Assembly (NCBI RefSeq): GCF_000344615.1
Contig: NZ_KB467824.1
Span: forward strand, 3,745,451-3,809,450
Source: Janthinobacterium sp. CG3
GTDB taxonomy: Bacteria; Pseudomonadota; Gammaproteobacteria; Burkholderiales; Burkholderiaceae_D
Direction: 5' to 3'
Length of the DNA stretch: 64,000 nt
Shown here: positions 1-8,696 of the stretch, piece by piece
Numbering within the stretch: position 1 is the first letter of the stretch
Layout: every line of letters begins with the position of its first letter
Position numbers and translations under genes: made by a program
Notes under the pieces: model-generated
What the model was told of the DNA's origin: nothing
Databases searched by the model: none
The model's input: only the letters and a program-made list of their open reading frames with translations

Positions 1-13
1 GCCATCGACGGCG

Positions 14-33
14 CACGCTTTAGCTAAAGCGTG
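14..33. promoter_or_regulatory. Perfect 20-bp palindrome over the LysR start codon
   Basis: CACGCTTTAG is followed directly by its reverse complement CTAAAGCGTG, and the right half ends in the GTG start codon of the LysR gene. LysR-type regulators commonly bind interrupted dyads containing a T-N11-A core near their own promoters. An operator or autoregulatory site is therefore plausible, but this is inference from position and symmetry only; the upstream neighbour is outside the window. Confidence 0.4.
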
Positions 34-933
34 GACCAACTGGCGGCGCTGCGCGCCCTGCGCCGCGTCGTCGAACTGGGCAGCTTCACCAAGGCCGGCG
101 CGGCGCTGGGCGTGTCGCACACGGCGGTGTCGCGCCATGTCAGCCACCTGGAAGCCCACCTCGGCGCGCAACTGCTGAACCGTACCACGCGCCGCTTCGC
201 GCTGACCGAGGCGGGCCAACGCTACTACGACGCCAGCCGGCAGATCCTCGACGCGCTCGACGCCGCCGACCGCGCCGCCGCCGAGCAGCAGGCGCGCCCC
301 GCCGGCAGCCTGCGCATCAACGCGCCGATGGCCTTCGGCGCGTTGGAACTGGCGCACTGGCTGCCGCAATTTCTCGCCCGTTACCCCGAACTGCGCATCG
401 ACCTGGTGTGCAACGACCGCATCGTCGACCTGATCGAGGACGGCTTCGACGTCGCCCTGCGGCTGACGAGCAAGCTGCCCGACTCGACGCTGATCGCGCG
501 CCGCCTGGCCAGCAGCGGCGTGGCGCTGGTGGCGGCGCCGGCCTACCTTGAGCGGCACGGCGCGCCGCGCACGCCGCAAGAGCTGTTGGCGCACAACTGC
601 CTGAGCTACACCCTGGCGGCGCAACCGCGCGATTGGGACTTTACCGGGCCGGACGGCGCGGCCCACCACGTCAGCGTACAGGGCAATCTGCAGGCCAACA
701 CCGGCATCGCCCTGTGCGCGGCCGCCGTCGGCGGGCTGGGCATCGCGGCCGCCGCCGCGTTCATCGTCCGCGACGAACTGGCGGGCGGCGGGCTGGTGCG
801 GGTACTGCCCGACTACGCCATCGCGCCGCGCGAACTGTACGCGCTGTATCCGCAAAACCGCCACCTGTCGCCGAAGGTACGGGCCTTCGTCGACTTCGCC
901 GCCGAGCTGTACCGGACGCGCCGCTGGGACTGA
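31..933 (+). CDS. LysR-family transcriptional regulator
   Basis: The 300-aa product has the LysR plan. A winged helix-turn-helix covers about residues 3-62 (GSFTKAGAALGVSHTAVSRH lies at the recognition helix), followed by a linker helix and a periplasmic-binding-protein-like effector domain to residue ~295. The length is normal for the family. The GTG at 31 is chosen because an in-frame TAA sits at 25-27, so no earlier start exists. It resembles the CrgA/DsdC-like regulators that usually control a neighbouring or divergent gene, but that neighbour is outside the window and the ligand cannot be inferred. Its last 668 bp occur again at 7032-7699 as a direct repeat on the far side of the toxin cassette. 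Confidence 0.9.
   Translation: MDQLAALRALRRVVELGSFTKAGAALGVSHTAVSRHVSHLEAHLGAQLLNRTTRRFALTEAGQRYYDASRQILDALDAADRAAAEQQARPAGSLRINAPMAFGALELAHWLPQFLARYPELRIDLVCNDRIVDLIEDGFDVALRLTSKLPDSTLIARRLASSGVALVAAPAYLERHGAPRTPQELLAHNCLSYTLAAQPRDWDFTGPDGAAHHVSVQGNLQANTGIALCAAAVGGLGIAAAAAFIVRDELAGGGLVRVLPDYAIAPRELYALYPQNRHLSPKVRAFVDFAAELYRTRRWD
266..933 (+). repeat. Direct repeat, copy 1 (3' two-thirds of LysR gene)
   Basis: This stretch is repeated at 7032-7699 in the same orientation, offset 6766. I counted eight substitutions and no indels over 668 bp. The similarity stops three bases after the LysR stop codon. The two copies bracket the VgrG, effector and immunity genes. Confidence 0.92.
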
Positions 934-1070
934 ACCTCCCCGTATTGATATCGGTCAAGGCTGTCTCGAACGAATCTCCCTTGTGCCAGCAGCATTTCTG
1001 ATGCTTAATGCCATGTGAAAAATATTGCTTTATTTTCATCTCAAAGTGCGCCACACGGGAGTAGTGCCAA

Positions 1071-4000
1071 ATGCCACAGTCATCCAGCCTGCAAGCCTTG
1101 CTTGCGGGCTTCACGCAAAGCACCCGCCTGCTGCAACTGACGACACCGCTCGGCCCCGACAAATTACTAGTCGAATGCCTACGCGGCGAGGAAGGCCTGA
1201 GCCAGGGCTACTCGCTCAAGGTCGCGGCGCTGTCCAGCGACGCCCGCATCCCCCTGAAGTCGCTGATCGGCCAGCCCGCCCGCGTCGACCTGCTCACCGG
1301 CGCCGCCGGCGCCCGGCGCCCCTTCCACGGCCACATCACGGCCGTCGAAATGACCGCAGCGAACGGCGGCTTCGCCCGCTACGCGCTGACCATCGAACCA
1401 TGGACCGCCTTCCTGGCGTTGAACCAGGACAGCCGCATCTTCCAGGACATGACGGTGTGCGACATCCTCGACTCCGTCTTCGCCCCCTACTTGGGCCAGG
1501 GCCGCCTGATGCCGGCGTGGCGCTTCGACATCGCCGAGCGCGACATCTGCCCGCGCCGCAGCCTTACCACCCAATACCAGGAAAGCGACCTCGCCTTCGT
1601 CCTGCGCCTGATGAGCGAGGAAGGCCTGTTCTACTACTACGAGCACAGCGCCGGCGACGGCCCCGGCCTGGGCGGGCATACCCTGGTCGTGGCCGACCAC
1701 AACGGCAGCTTCCAAGCCAACGTCCAGGCCGACATTGCATTCACCCAGCCCGGCGCGGTGATGAAGGCGGACAGCCTGGACCGCTGGCGCACCACGCTGA
1801 CGCAGCGGACCAACGCCATCGAACTGAGTTCCTGGGACTACCGCTCCTGCCGCGACAACCCGGTCGGCGCCTACGGCGACATCGGCGACGGCGTGCGCCT
1901 GCTCAGCCGCGACGCCCCCGGCGCCTACGCCTACCAGAGCCGCGCGCAGGGCCAGCGCATCGCCGACAACCAGCTGCAGGCGTTCGAGGCGGGCAGGGAA
2001 ATCCACACCGCCGCCGGCACCGTGCGCACCGCCGCGCCCGGCACCACCTTCACCCTGCGCGGCCACCACCGGTTCGACGCCGCCCGCGACGACGACGGCC
2101 GCAGCTTCCTGATCGTGCGCGCCGTGCACCTGGCGCACAACAACCTGAGCGCCGAGATGCCGCGCCGGCATCGTGCGCGAACTGGGCAGGGCGCGCTGGC
2201 CGCCGCCAACGAAAAGGAGCAAGCGCACAGCCTGCACGCCAGCGGCAGGCACATCGGCGAACGGCCGCTGTACCGCTGCCGCCTCGACGCCATCGGCCCG
2301 CGCCACGCCCTACCGCAGCAGCGGCGTGGACGGCCACGGCCACCTGCTGCACCGCGCCCGACCGTGCACGGCCAGCAAACGGCCATCGTCGTCGGCCCGC
2401 CCGGCAGCGTCATCCACACCGACCGCGACCACCGCATCCTGGTGCAGATGCACTGGCAGCGCGGCGCCGGCAGCCACAGCCGCCTCGACCACCCGGCGCC
2501 GGACGGCCACAGCGGCGCCCGGCCGACCACCGCGCCGGCACCTGGGTGCGCGTGGCCACGCCGATCGCCCCGGTGGCGGCGCCAACTGGGGGCCAACGCG
2601 CTACCCCGCGTCGGCCAGGAAGTGCTGGTGGACTTCTTTGAAGGTAACATCGACCGTCCCGTCGTCATCGGCGCCGTCTACAACGGCAAGGGCCAGCCCG
2701 ACGCGCAGCACAACCAGGCGTTCAAGGGCGCGGCGCGGCCACCGGCAACGCGCGGCCTGGTTCCCGGCGAGGGGCGGCGGCACGCCCACCCGGCCGTACT
2801 GTCGGGCTTGAAATCGCAGGCGATGGCCCAGCAGCCAGAGCGGCGCCGGCGCCCTACAACCAGTTGGTGTTCGACGACAGCCCCGGCCAGCCACGGCTGT
2901 CGCTGCAGCGCCACGCCAAGGCGCACCGCGGCAACGACGAGCTGAACCTGGGCCACCTGCGCCACCAGAGCGACAACCAGCGCCTGGCCAAGGCCGGCTT
3001 CGGCGCCGAATTGAAAACCGAGCACGCCGCCGCGCTGCGCGCCGGCCAAGGGATGCTGCTGTCGAGCGACGCCCGCAACGGCGCCAGCGGCAGCCAGCTC
3101 GACTCGCAGGAGGCGCAGGCGCAGATCGAGCGCAGCCACGAACTGCAACTGAGCATGGCCGGCACCGCGCAAAAGCACAACGCCGGCATCAAGGACGACA
3201 AGGGCCAGGCCGAGCCGGCACCGGACCAATTGCCGGCGATCGCCCAGATGGCCAACAGCGTCGAGGTACTCAAGGGTACGGACGGCGGCGGCGGGCAGAC
3301 TCCGGTGACGGCCTACACGGCAACGCAGTTGCAACTGTCTAGCCCGGCCGGCATCGCCGCGACCACGCCGGCCAACGCCATCCTCGCCGCCGGCAACACC
3401 GGCAGCGTCACCGCCGGGCAGGACATCAACTTCGCCGCGCAGGGCAACAGCTATTACTTGGTGAAGGCGGGCCTCAGCCTGTTCACCTACGGCAAGGCCG
3501 GCAATAAGGACAAGCCGAACCAGGAAACCGGCATCAAACTGCACGCGGCGACCGGCAAGGTCAGCAGCCAGAGCCAATCGGACAAGACCAGCATCACCGC
3601 CGACAAGGCCGTCACCGTGGCCAGCGTCACCCAGAGCGTCAACATCGCCGCGAAGGAGCATGTGCTGATGACGGCGCAAGGCGCCTATCTGAAGCTTGAA
3701 GGCGGCAACATCATGATTCACGGGCCGGGCAAGATGGACTTCAAGGCCAGCATGAAGGAGTTGACCGGGCCGGCCAGCAGCCAGGCCAGTCTGCCGGCCC
3801 TCCCCAAAGCAGCCGATATTGACCGGGCCATTGAGTTGAACTTGCATTACGGCGATTTAGAGCCGGTCGTCAATTCACCCTACAAGATCACCTTCGCCAA
3901 TGGCACTTCACGCAACGGTTTGCTGGATGCAAAGGGGCACGCCCGTGTCGAAAACGTTCCTCCCGGCGAGTACCACGTCGAGTACGGTGAAGACCAGCGT

Positions 4001-4123
4001 GAATGGGTAGCACCGCCGCTGGCGCCCGATCCGCAGCTCCTACTGGCCAGACAGCAGCAAGATCAAGCCACAGCCTTGCTGGAAGCGGCCAGGGCAAACA
4101 AGGGAAAAGGTACACGATCATGA
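1071..4123 (+). pseudogene. vgrG: Type VI secretion VgrG (TssI) spike protein, frameshifted
   Basis: Read across frames this is a full VgrG. The gp27-like base (residues 1 to ~360, in frame from 1071) is followed by an OB-fold/gp5 region with fragments such as PRVGQEVLVDFFEGNIDRPV (~2606-2665), and a DUF2345-type beta-helix with C-terminal extension reads openly from about 2862 to 4123. Between ~2150 and ~2870 the reading frame changes several times, each near GC runs, so no single product is possible from this sequence. The tail (~3830-4010) looks like a transthyretin-like beta domain with repeated Gly/Asn turns, then an Ala/Gln-rich helix. VgrG trimers form the tip of the T6SS needle, and such tails often carry effectors. 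The stop overlaps the effector start as ATGA. Real decay and local sequence error are both possible. Confidence 0.8.
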
Positions 4124-5850
4124 GCCAAAACTTCGTTGACGAGGTCGTAGAATTCTTCAAAGACTTGATTTTAGGTGACTTTGAAGAGGATCAAGGCAAG
4201 GCGGCCATGGTGATCGGGGGCGCCATTTCCCTGGTCCCCGTGGTCGACCAAATCATGGACGTGCGCGACGTGTCGGGAATGATTTATCGGATCGGCAGGA
4301 AAGGTGTGGCGCACGCGACCAAGGATGACTGGATCGACATCGCGTTGGCGGCGTTCGGTTGTATTCCCGAAGTGGGAAGCCTGTTCAAAACGATCATCAA
4401 ACCCTTGAGAAAATACCGCAAGGAGGCCGGAGCGGCGGCCGCCGGCGGCCACGTGATGATCGAAGCCATGCTGGGAGAAAGCAAGGGTGCCGCGATCAAG
4501 TTCCTGAAGACCTTCCAGTGGGCACAGAATACCCAATTGGCCATGTCAACCGCGATGGGCGCGCTGGATAACTGCGTCGAACTGCTGACGTTCATGTCGA
4601 CGCCCCACTGGTGGTTGCAGCCGGAATTGCAGTACCTGGCGCGCGACATGAAGCCACAAGTCGAAGGAGTGCGTGGACCGCTCAAGGCCGGCATTGCGCA
4701 GGGAGCCAAAGCGGTGCAGGAAATGATTCAGGACATGCTGGGCGAGGACGCTTTGTGGGCGGCGAAAAAAATTGCCGCCGCAGCCACCACCGGCGCCAAT
4801 CCGGCCGCCAAGCACAACCACAGGCCCGGCGCCTCCCACCCGCACAGCGGCACGCCACATTCGAAGCCGACAACCGCGCCCAAGCCAGGCAAGCCTGTGA
4901 CCACGGCCAAAGCCAAGGAACCGGTTTCACCCGGAAAAGACAAGACGCACAAGCCAGTCGCCGATTCCAACCGTCAGAGCAGCGGCGGCGGCAGCGCGCC
5001 GGTGACGCATACTGCGAGGCCAATACGGCAATTGCTTTCTGAAATAAAATTCGGACCAAGGGGGCTGATCGGCGAACATATGGCGGATTATTATCATATG
5101 GAACACGTGCTTGAACAAGCCGGCGCCTGGCCCCACGGCAACATACATGGGAAATGGCGCTCGGACTACCCGCGCATTGTCGGCCCCGATAGCAAACACA
5201 AGCGCCCCACTGAGCTAGTACCGGAAGACTTGGCAAAGGTGACGCTATCCGGTCCCGATACAATCTGGCAGACGGACGGCGACACGTTTCACTTCATCGA
5301 GGCGAAGTTCAGCGAGACTGTATACAGTCTGTTTGAACGGCTGCAAAACAACGTCAGAAATGGCAGTATTCCGCGAGCCCCCGCCACACTCAACGACAGA
5401 GAACTCATGTTGTGGGCTTTGCTTGGCCAGCCTAAAAAGGGCACACAGATGGGGAAAAATTGGATTCGTGAGAGCACTAAGACTGCCGCAATGCAATCGG
5501 CTAGCAATTTGAAAAATCGTTGGGTGTACCTTATGCTTGGAATTACTGCTGGCTCCAATCCGTTCTTGACATCAGCCCACCCGAATAGCAAACTCAAGTT
5601 AACCGCAGCGCCTGGAGTTATTGATCATTTTGAAGCCACATTGGAGCTACTTTCAACAGGCGATCATTACAACATAAAATTACATGATAAACACAAAAAA
5701 ACTCATAACATAACTGAAACGTTCGACCATATTGAAATAGATCGCACAGAAAAAGGTCGTACAAGATCGAAAAAATCAACACCCAATAACTCCTCACGTT
5801 CGCAAGAAGAAGAAAAACCAGATTCAACCAAGAAAAAACGGAGAAAATAG
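4120..5850 (+). CDS. Putative T6SS nuclease effector, PoNe-like PD-(D/E)xK toxin domain
   Basis: A 576-aa protein that starts at the ATG overlapping the VgrG stop. The N-terminal region (about 1-220) is conserved-looking and partly hydrophobic (AMVIGGAISLVPVVDQIMDV at ~25-45). A Lys/Pro/His-rich linker covers about 225-300. The C-terminal toxin-like part (~305-560) contains G318-E319, then P379-D380 and E394-A-K396 on a predicted strand (FHFIEAKF), the layout of a PD-(D/E)xK nuclease. The tail is very basic. The next gene encodes a DUF1910/DUF1911-type protein, the immunity family paired with PoNe DNase effectors, and this pairing supports the assignment more than the motif alone. The part encoding the toxin tip is clearly AT-richer than the VgrG gene, as expected for an exchanged toxin module. 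Activity on DNA is inferred, not shown. Confidence 0.75.
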   Translation: MSQNFVDEVVEFFKDLILGDFEEDQGKAAMVIGGAISLVPVVDQIMDVRDVSGMIYRIGRKGVAHATKDDWIDIALAAFGCIPEVGSLFKTIIKPLRKYRKEAGAAAAGGHVMIEAMLGESKGAAIKFLKTFQWAQNTQLAMSTAMGALDNCVELLTFMSTPHWWLQPELQYLARDMKPQVEGVRGPLKAGIAQGAKAVQEMIQDMLGEDALWAAKKIAAAATTGANPAAKHNHRPGASHPHSGTPHSKPTTAPKPGKPVTTAKAKEPVSPGKDKTHKPVADSNRQSSGGGSAPVTHTARPIRQLLSEIKFGPRGLIGEHMADYYHMEHVLEQAGAWPHGNIHGKWRSDYPRIVGPDSKHKRPTELVPEDLAKVTLSGPDTIWQTDGDTFHFIEAKFSETVYSLFERLQNNVRNGSIPRAPATLNDRELMLWALLGQPKKGTQMGKNWIRESTKTAAMQSASNLKNRWVYLMLGITAGSNPFLTSAHPNSKLKLTAAPGVIDHFEATLELLSTGDHYNIKLHDKHKKTHNITETFDHIEIDRTEKGRTRSKKSTPNNSSRSQEEEKPDSTKKKRRK

Positions 5851-5852
5851 CA

Positions 5853-6878
5853 ATGGAAATTTTACCATTTCATGAGCGCCGCCGCCAGCAGTTCCTCTAC
5901 GAAGAACTCTATAATAAAACTCGAAAAAATCAATTTTCGTTAATTGAAGGTCAACTTGCCAATAAAGAAATAGCCGATTCGACACAGGAAAACTCTTCGG
6001 TTCATCGGTTTTTATACCTAGAAATGTTTTGGATCTGGATGCTCGACTACACAGCGGGCGTGCCGATTGATGAGCTGGCGCCGCACATATCGGGCATTGT
6101 GGATGCGTTCGAAGCGTGGAATGATGTGGATCAATTTTATCAACAGGAAGCTGCGCTTGAGTTTCCAGAGTTTGGTCCGTATGAATATGCAGGGGCGCCG
6201 GACTTCTCCACCCTTTCCGATTACGAGAACACACTACAACTGCTAAGCATCGCCATATTGCTGCGCGATCAACGTTCGGTTAAACGCATCATCCACATAT
6301 TACGCAGTCACCGCGGCCAGGACGGTCTGTTCGAACAATTGATTAGCGAATACGTCGAAGATGAGCAGACGCTAGAAACTTGTATTATCGGCAAACCCTA
6401 TGACATCCTGCTGCAAGCGTACTATGAAGAGAATGAAAAGACCACGCTCGATCTCGTCAATAAGTACCTGAAGCAGTGGTATCCGGCCATGAAAGATCAT
6501 CCACGCTGGTACAACGAGCATCTAAAGGTTAACGAAGAAGGCTATGCTGGTTATTACGGTTACTGGGCATTTGAAGCGGGCGCAACCGCCTTTATACTTG
6601 ACTTGAACGACAGTGTAATCGACCATCTTGTCTATCCCAAAGACTTGGTCGATTATGCACGAAAATTATGGGAAGAAAACCGCTACACCAGCCGGGATAC
6701 GGAAACATTAGTCAATGCCAGGCGTATTGAGGGCGGACAGCCCTGCCCTCAAACCGGCTTCTGGGAAACCCCGGCCAAACTGCATAGCCGCAGTCATTTC
6801 AAGCAAGGCGATGTCATGCCTATTTTTGGCAATTCTGCATATGGTCGAACGATTTGGCAATGGAGTACAAACCAATAA
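5853..6878 (+). CDS. PoNi-like immunity protein (DUF1910/DUF1911 type)
   Basis: A 341-aa, acidic, mostly helical protein whose ATG lies two bases after the effector stop, with GGAGAAAA as ribosome site. The first ~130 residues match the DUF1910 style (HERRRQQFLYEELYNK). Residues ~230-270 carry the DUF1911 hallmark GYYGYWAFEAGATAFILDLN followed by a YPKDLVDYAR motif. This family gives immunity to PoNe nuclease effectors. An extra tail of ~45 residues (from ~297) has the pattern CPQTGFWETPA, then MP, then a terminal TIWQW. I recall this tail on several unrelated T6SS-associated immunity proteins. Base composition is AT-richer than the flanking chromosome. Probable role: binds and blocks the upstream toxin in the cytoplasm. 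Confidence 0.8.
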   Translation: MEILPFHERRRQQFLYEELYNKTRKNQFSLIEGQLANKEIADSTQENSSVHRFLYLEMFWIWMLDYTAGVPIDELAPHISGIVDAFEAWNDVDQFYQQEAALEFPEFGPYEYAGAPDFSTLSDYENTLQLLSIAILLRDQRSVKRIIHILRSHRGQDGLFEQLISEYVEDEQTLETCIIGKPYDILLQAYYEENEKTTLDLVNKYLKQWYPAMKDHPRWYNEHLKVNEEGYAGYYGYWAFEAGATAFILDLNDSVIDHLVYPKDLVDYARKLWEENRYTSRDTETLVNARRIEGGQPCPQTGFWETPAKLHSRSHFKQGDVMPIFGNSAYGRTIWQWSTNQ

Positions 6879-6910
6879 TCAGAAAGCGTCCACGCAACGC
6901 CGAGCCGACC

Positions 6911-7699
6911 CTGTGTCGAACTGCTGACGTTCATGTCGACGCCTCACTGGTGGTTGCAGCTGGAATTGCAGTACCTGGCGCGCGACATGAAGCCACAAGT
7001 CGAAGGAGTGCGTGGACCGCTCAAGGCCCCACCGACCGCGCCGTCGCCGAGCAGCAGGCGCGCCCCGCCGGCAGCCTGCGCGTCAACGCGCCGATGGCCT
7101 TCGGCGCGTTGGAACTGGCGCACTGGCTGCCGCAATTTCTCGCCCGTTACCCCGAACTGCGCATCGACCTGGTGTGCAACGACCGCATCGTCGACCTGAT
7201 CGAGGACGGCTTCGACGTCGCCCTGCGGCTGACGAGCAAGCTGCCCGACTCGACGCTGATCGCGCGCCGCCTGGCCAGCGGCGGCGTGGCGCTGGTGGCG
7301 GCGCCGGCCTACCTTGAGCGGCACGGCGCGCCGCGCACGCCGCAAGATCTGTTGGCGCACAACTGCCTGAGCTACACCCTGGCGGCGCAACCGCGCGATT
7401 GGGACTTTACCGGGCCGGACGGCGCGGCCCACCACGTCAGCGTACAGGGCAATCTGCAGGCCAACACCGGCATCGCCCTGCGCGCGGCCGCCGTCGGCGG
7501 GCTGGGCATCGCGGCCGCCGCCGCGTTCATCGTCCGCGACGAACTGGCGCGCGGCGAGCTGGTGCGGGTACTGCCCGACTACGCCATCGCGCCGCGCGAA
7601 CTGTACGCGCTGTATCCGCAGAACCGCCACCTGTCGCCGAAGGTACGGGCCTTCGTCGACTTCGCCGCCGAGCTGTACCGGACGCGCCGCTGGGACTGA
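6911..7699 (+). pseudogene. Chimeric duplication scar: effector fragment fused to truncated LysR
   Basis: Bases 6911-7028 copy effector-gene bases 4572-4689 (118 bp, three substitutions). From 7032 the sequence switches to a copy of LysR bases 266-933. The LysR effector-binding domain stays open to its stop at 7699 but has lost the DNA-binding helix-turn-helix and its own start. An open frame from 6854 runs through the junction, but it reads the effector fragment out of its native frame. No ribosome site or sensible N-terminus is visible. I read it as a recombination relic, not a gene. A regulator lacking the HTH could still dimerise with the intact copy if it were expressed. Confidence 0.8.
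7032..7699 (+). repeat. Direct repeat, copy 2 (LysR fragment)
   Basis: Second copy of 266-933. Differences include codon changes giving Ile/Val, Ser/Gly, Glu/Asp and Cys/Arg and a GGG/RGE pair in the protein. Most differences are therefore nonsynonymous, which suggests this copy is not under strong selection. Confidence 0.9.
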
Positions 7700-7722
7700 A
7701 CCGCGCCATCCTCCGCAATCAA

Positions 7723-7829
7723 CCGTAGGCCGGATGCGGGGGCCGCCGGGGCCAGCGTGATCCGACGCCGAGCCACTGCCGACGCCAGTCGGGTTACGCC
7801 CTGGGCGGGCTAACCGGACCTACGAAACC
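7723..7829. repeat. REP-like intergenic repeat
   Basis: Begins CCGTAGGCCGGAT and ends with GTCGGGTTACGCC, CTGGGCGGGC and a GGACCTACG end that is roughly inverted relative to the start. The same building blocks (GTAGGTCGGATTAG, GTCGGGTTGCGCCCTGGCGGGC, CCGACCTAC) occur at 60804-60913. No gene is visible in it. Confidence 0.5.
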
Positions 7830-7842
7830 GGGGCCACCGCCA

Positions 7843-8250
7843 TCAAGGCGTATCAAGCTGCTTCTTGATTCCGCGGTACTGCTGGGTCTTGCCGCCATAG
7901 CCCCAGGCCGCCGCGCGCGCGTCGTGCACGTGGATGTAGCTGACGTCGTGCAGCTCGCCCAGCAGCGCCGCCATTTCCTTGAACACGGCGGCGATGTAGG
8001 CGCCCTTCTCCGCCGCCGTATTGGTCTCGTCGGTAACGAGGATGTCGAGGAAGAAGCTGGTCTTGCCCTGCTGCGACAGCGGCGCGCCGCCGACGAACCA
8101 GTGCGCCGGCTCGACGTGCGACATGGCGACCGAGGTCAGCGCAGGGTCTTTGTGCAAAATCTGCTCGGTCAGGCGCGACAACGCGCCGGCCACGGCGGCG
8201 TATTGGACGCTATCTGGCCTGGTCGACAGGCGCACGTTCAGGATCGGCAT
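7843..8250 (-). CDS. Tautomerase-superfamily protein
   Basis: A 135-aa product when started at the ATG at 8250, giving MPILNVRLS with proline directly after the initiator. Pro-1 (after Met removal) is the catalytic base of 4-oxalocrotonate tautomerase-like enzymes. The strand pattern, the FFLDILVTDETNT segment and the HDARAAAWGYGGKTQQYR tail resemble the longer tautomerase family members of about 130 residues. A 31-residue extension is possible upstream but would bury Pro-1, so it is rejected. The substrate is unknown. The gene stands alone between a repeat and an anonymous stretch. Confidence 0.7.
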   Translation of the reverse strand: MPILNVRLSTRPDSVQYAAVAGALSRLTEQILHKDPALTSVAMSHVEPAHWFVGGAPLSQQGKTSFFLDILVTDETNTAAEKGAYIAAVFKEMAALLGELHDVSYIHVHDARAAAWGYGGKTQQYRGIKKQLDTP

Positions 8251-8696
8251 GGTATGGGCTCTTTCAGTCAAAGTGGAGAGAAGACCATGGTAATGGTGCC
8301 GCAAACGCAGATCAATACTTAGTAATGCACATATTTCGTGCAAGTTTCACACAAATCGTTCTGCGCGGTGACCCAATTCGACCGCGTATTTCGGACTGTT
8401 CCAGGTCGTTCTCATCTACTCGTGCAGCAATTCGCACCACGGTGGCCCATTCTCGTCCCATTCACTGGTCATGCTCAACGCTACAGGTCGGTGCAGGCCA
8501 ACACGGTGAACTGGGCGATGGGTCTGACGCGGGTGATTCCGCCGCGCGAGCTGTCGCTCAACGACATCGAGGAAATCCGCCAGCGCTACCCGCAAATGCC
8601 GCCCGGTAGCGGCCACAGCATGCGCATTCCGCTCGAAGCGCGCTTCGCCGGCGCGCTGCTGGCCCGCTTCCTATCGACGCGGGCGGGCGCTCGCGC
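8251..8696. other. Intergenic stretch with possible gene remnant
   Basis: 446 bp between two minus-strand genes. On the plus strand an open frame starts at 8338, and from ~8494 to the end it encodes a plausible protein segment (NWAMGLTRVIPPRELSLNDI, then EIRQRYPQMPPGSGHSMRIP). The frame then runs on antisense through the metalloprotease gene without a matching stop. I do not recognise the segment. It could be the stump of a gene cut by rearrangement near the island border. No RNA gene or clear promoter is seen. Confidence 0.3.

Noticed and set aside
6854..7699. 281-codon frame as an intact second LysR-type gene
   Set aside because: Lacks the DNA-binding domain, and its N-terminus is effector DNA read in the wrong frame; better read as a scar.
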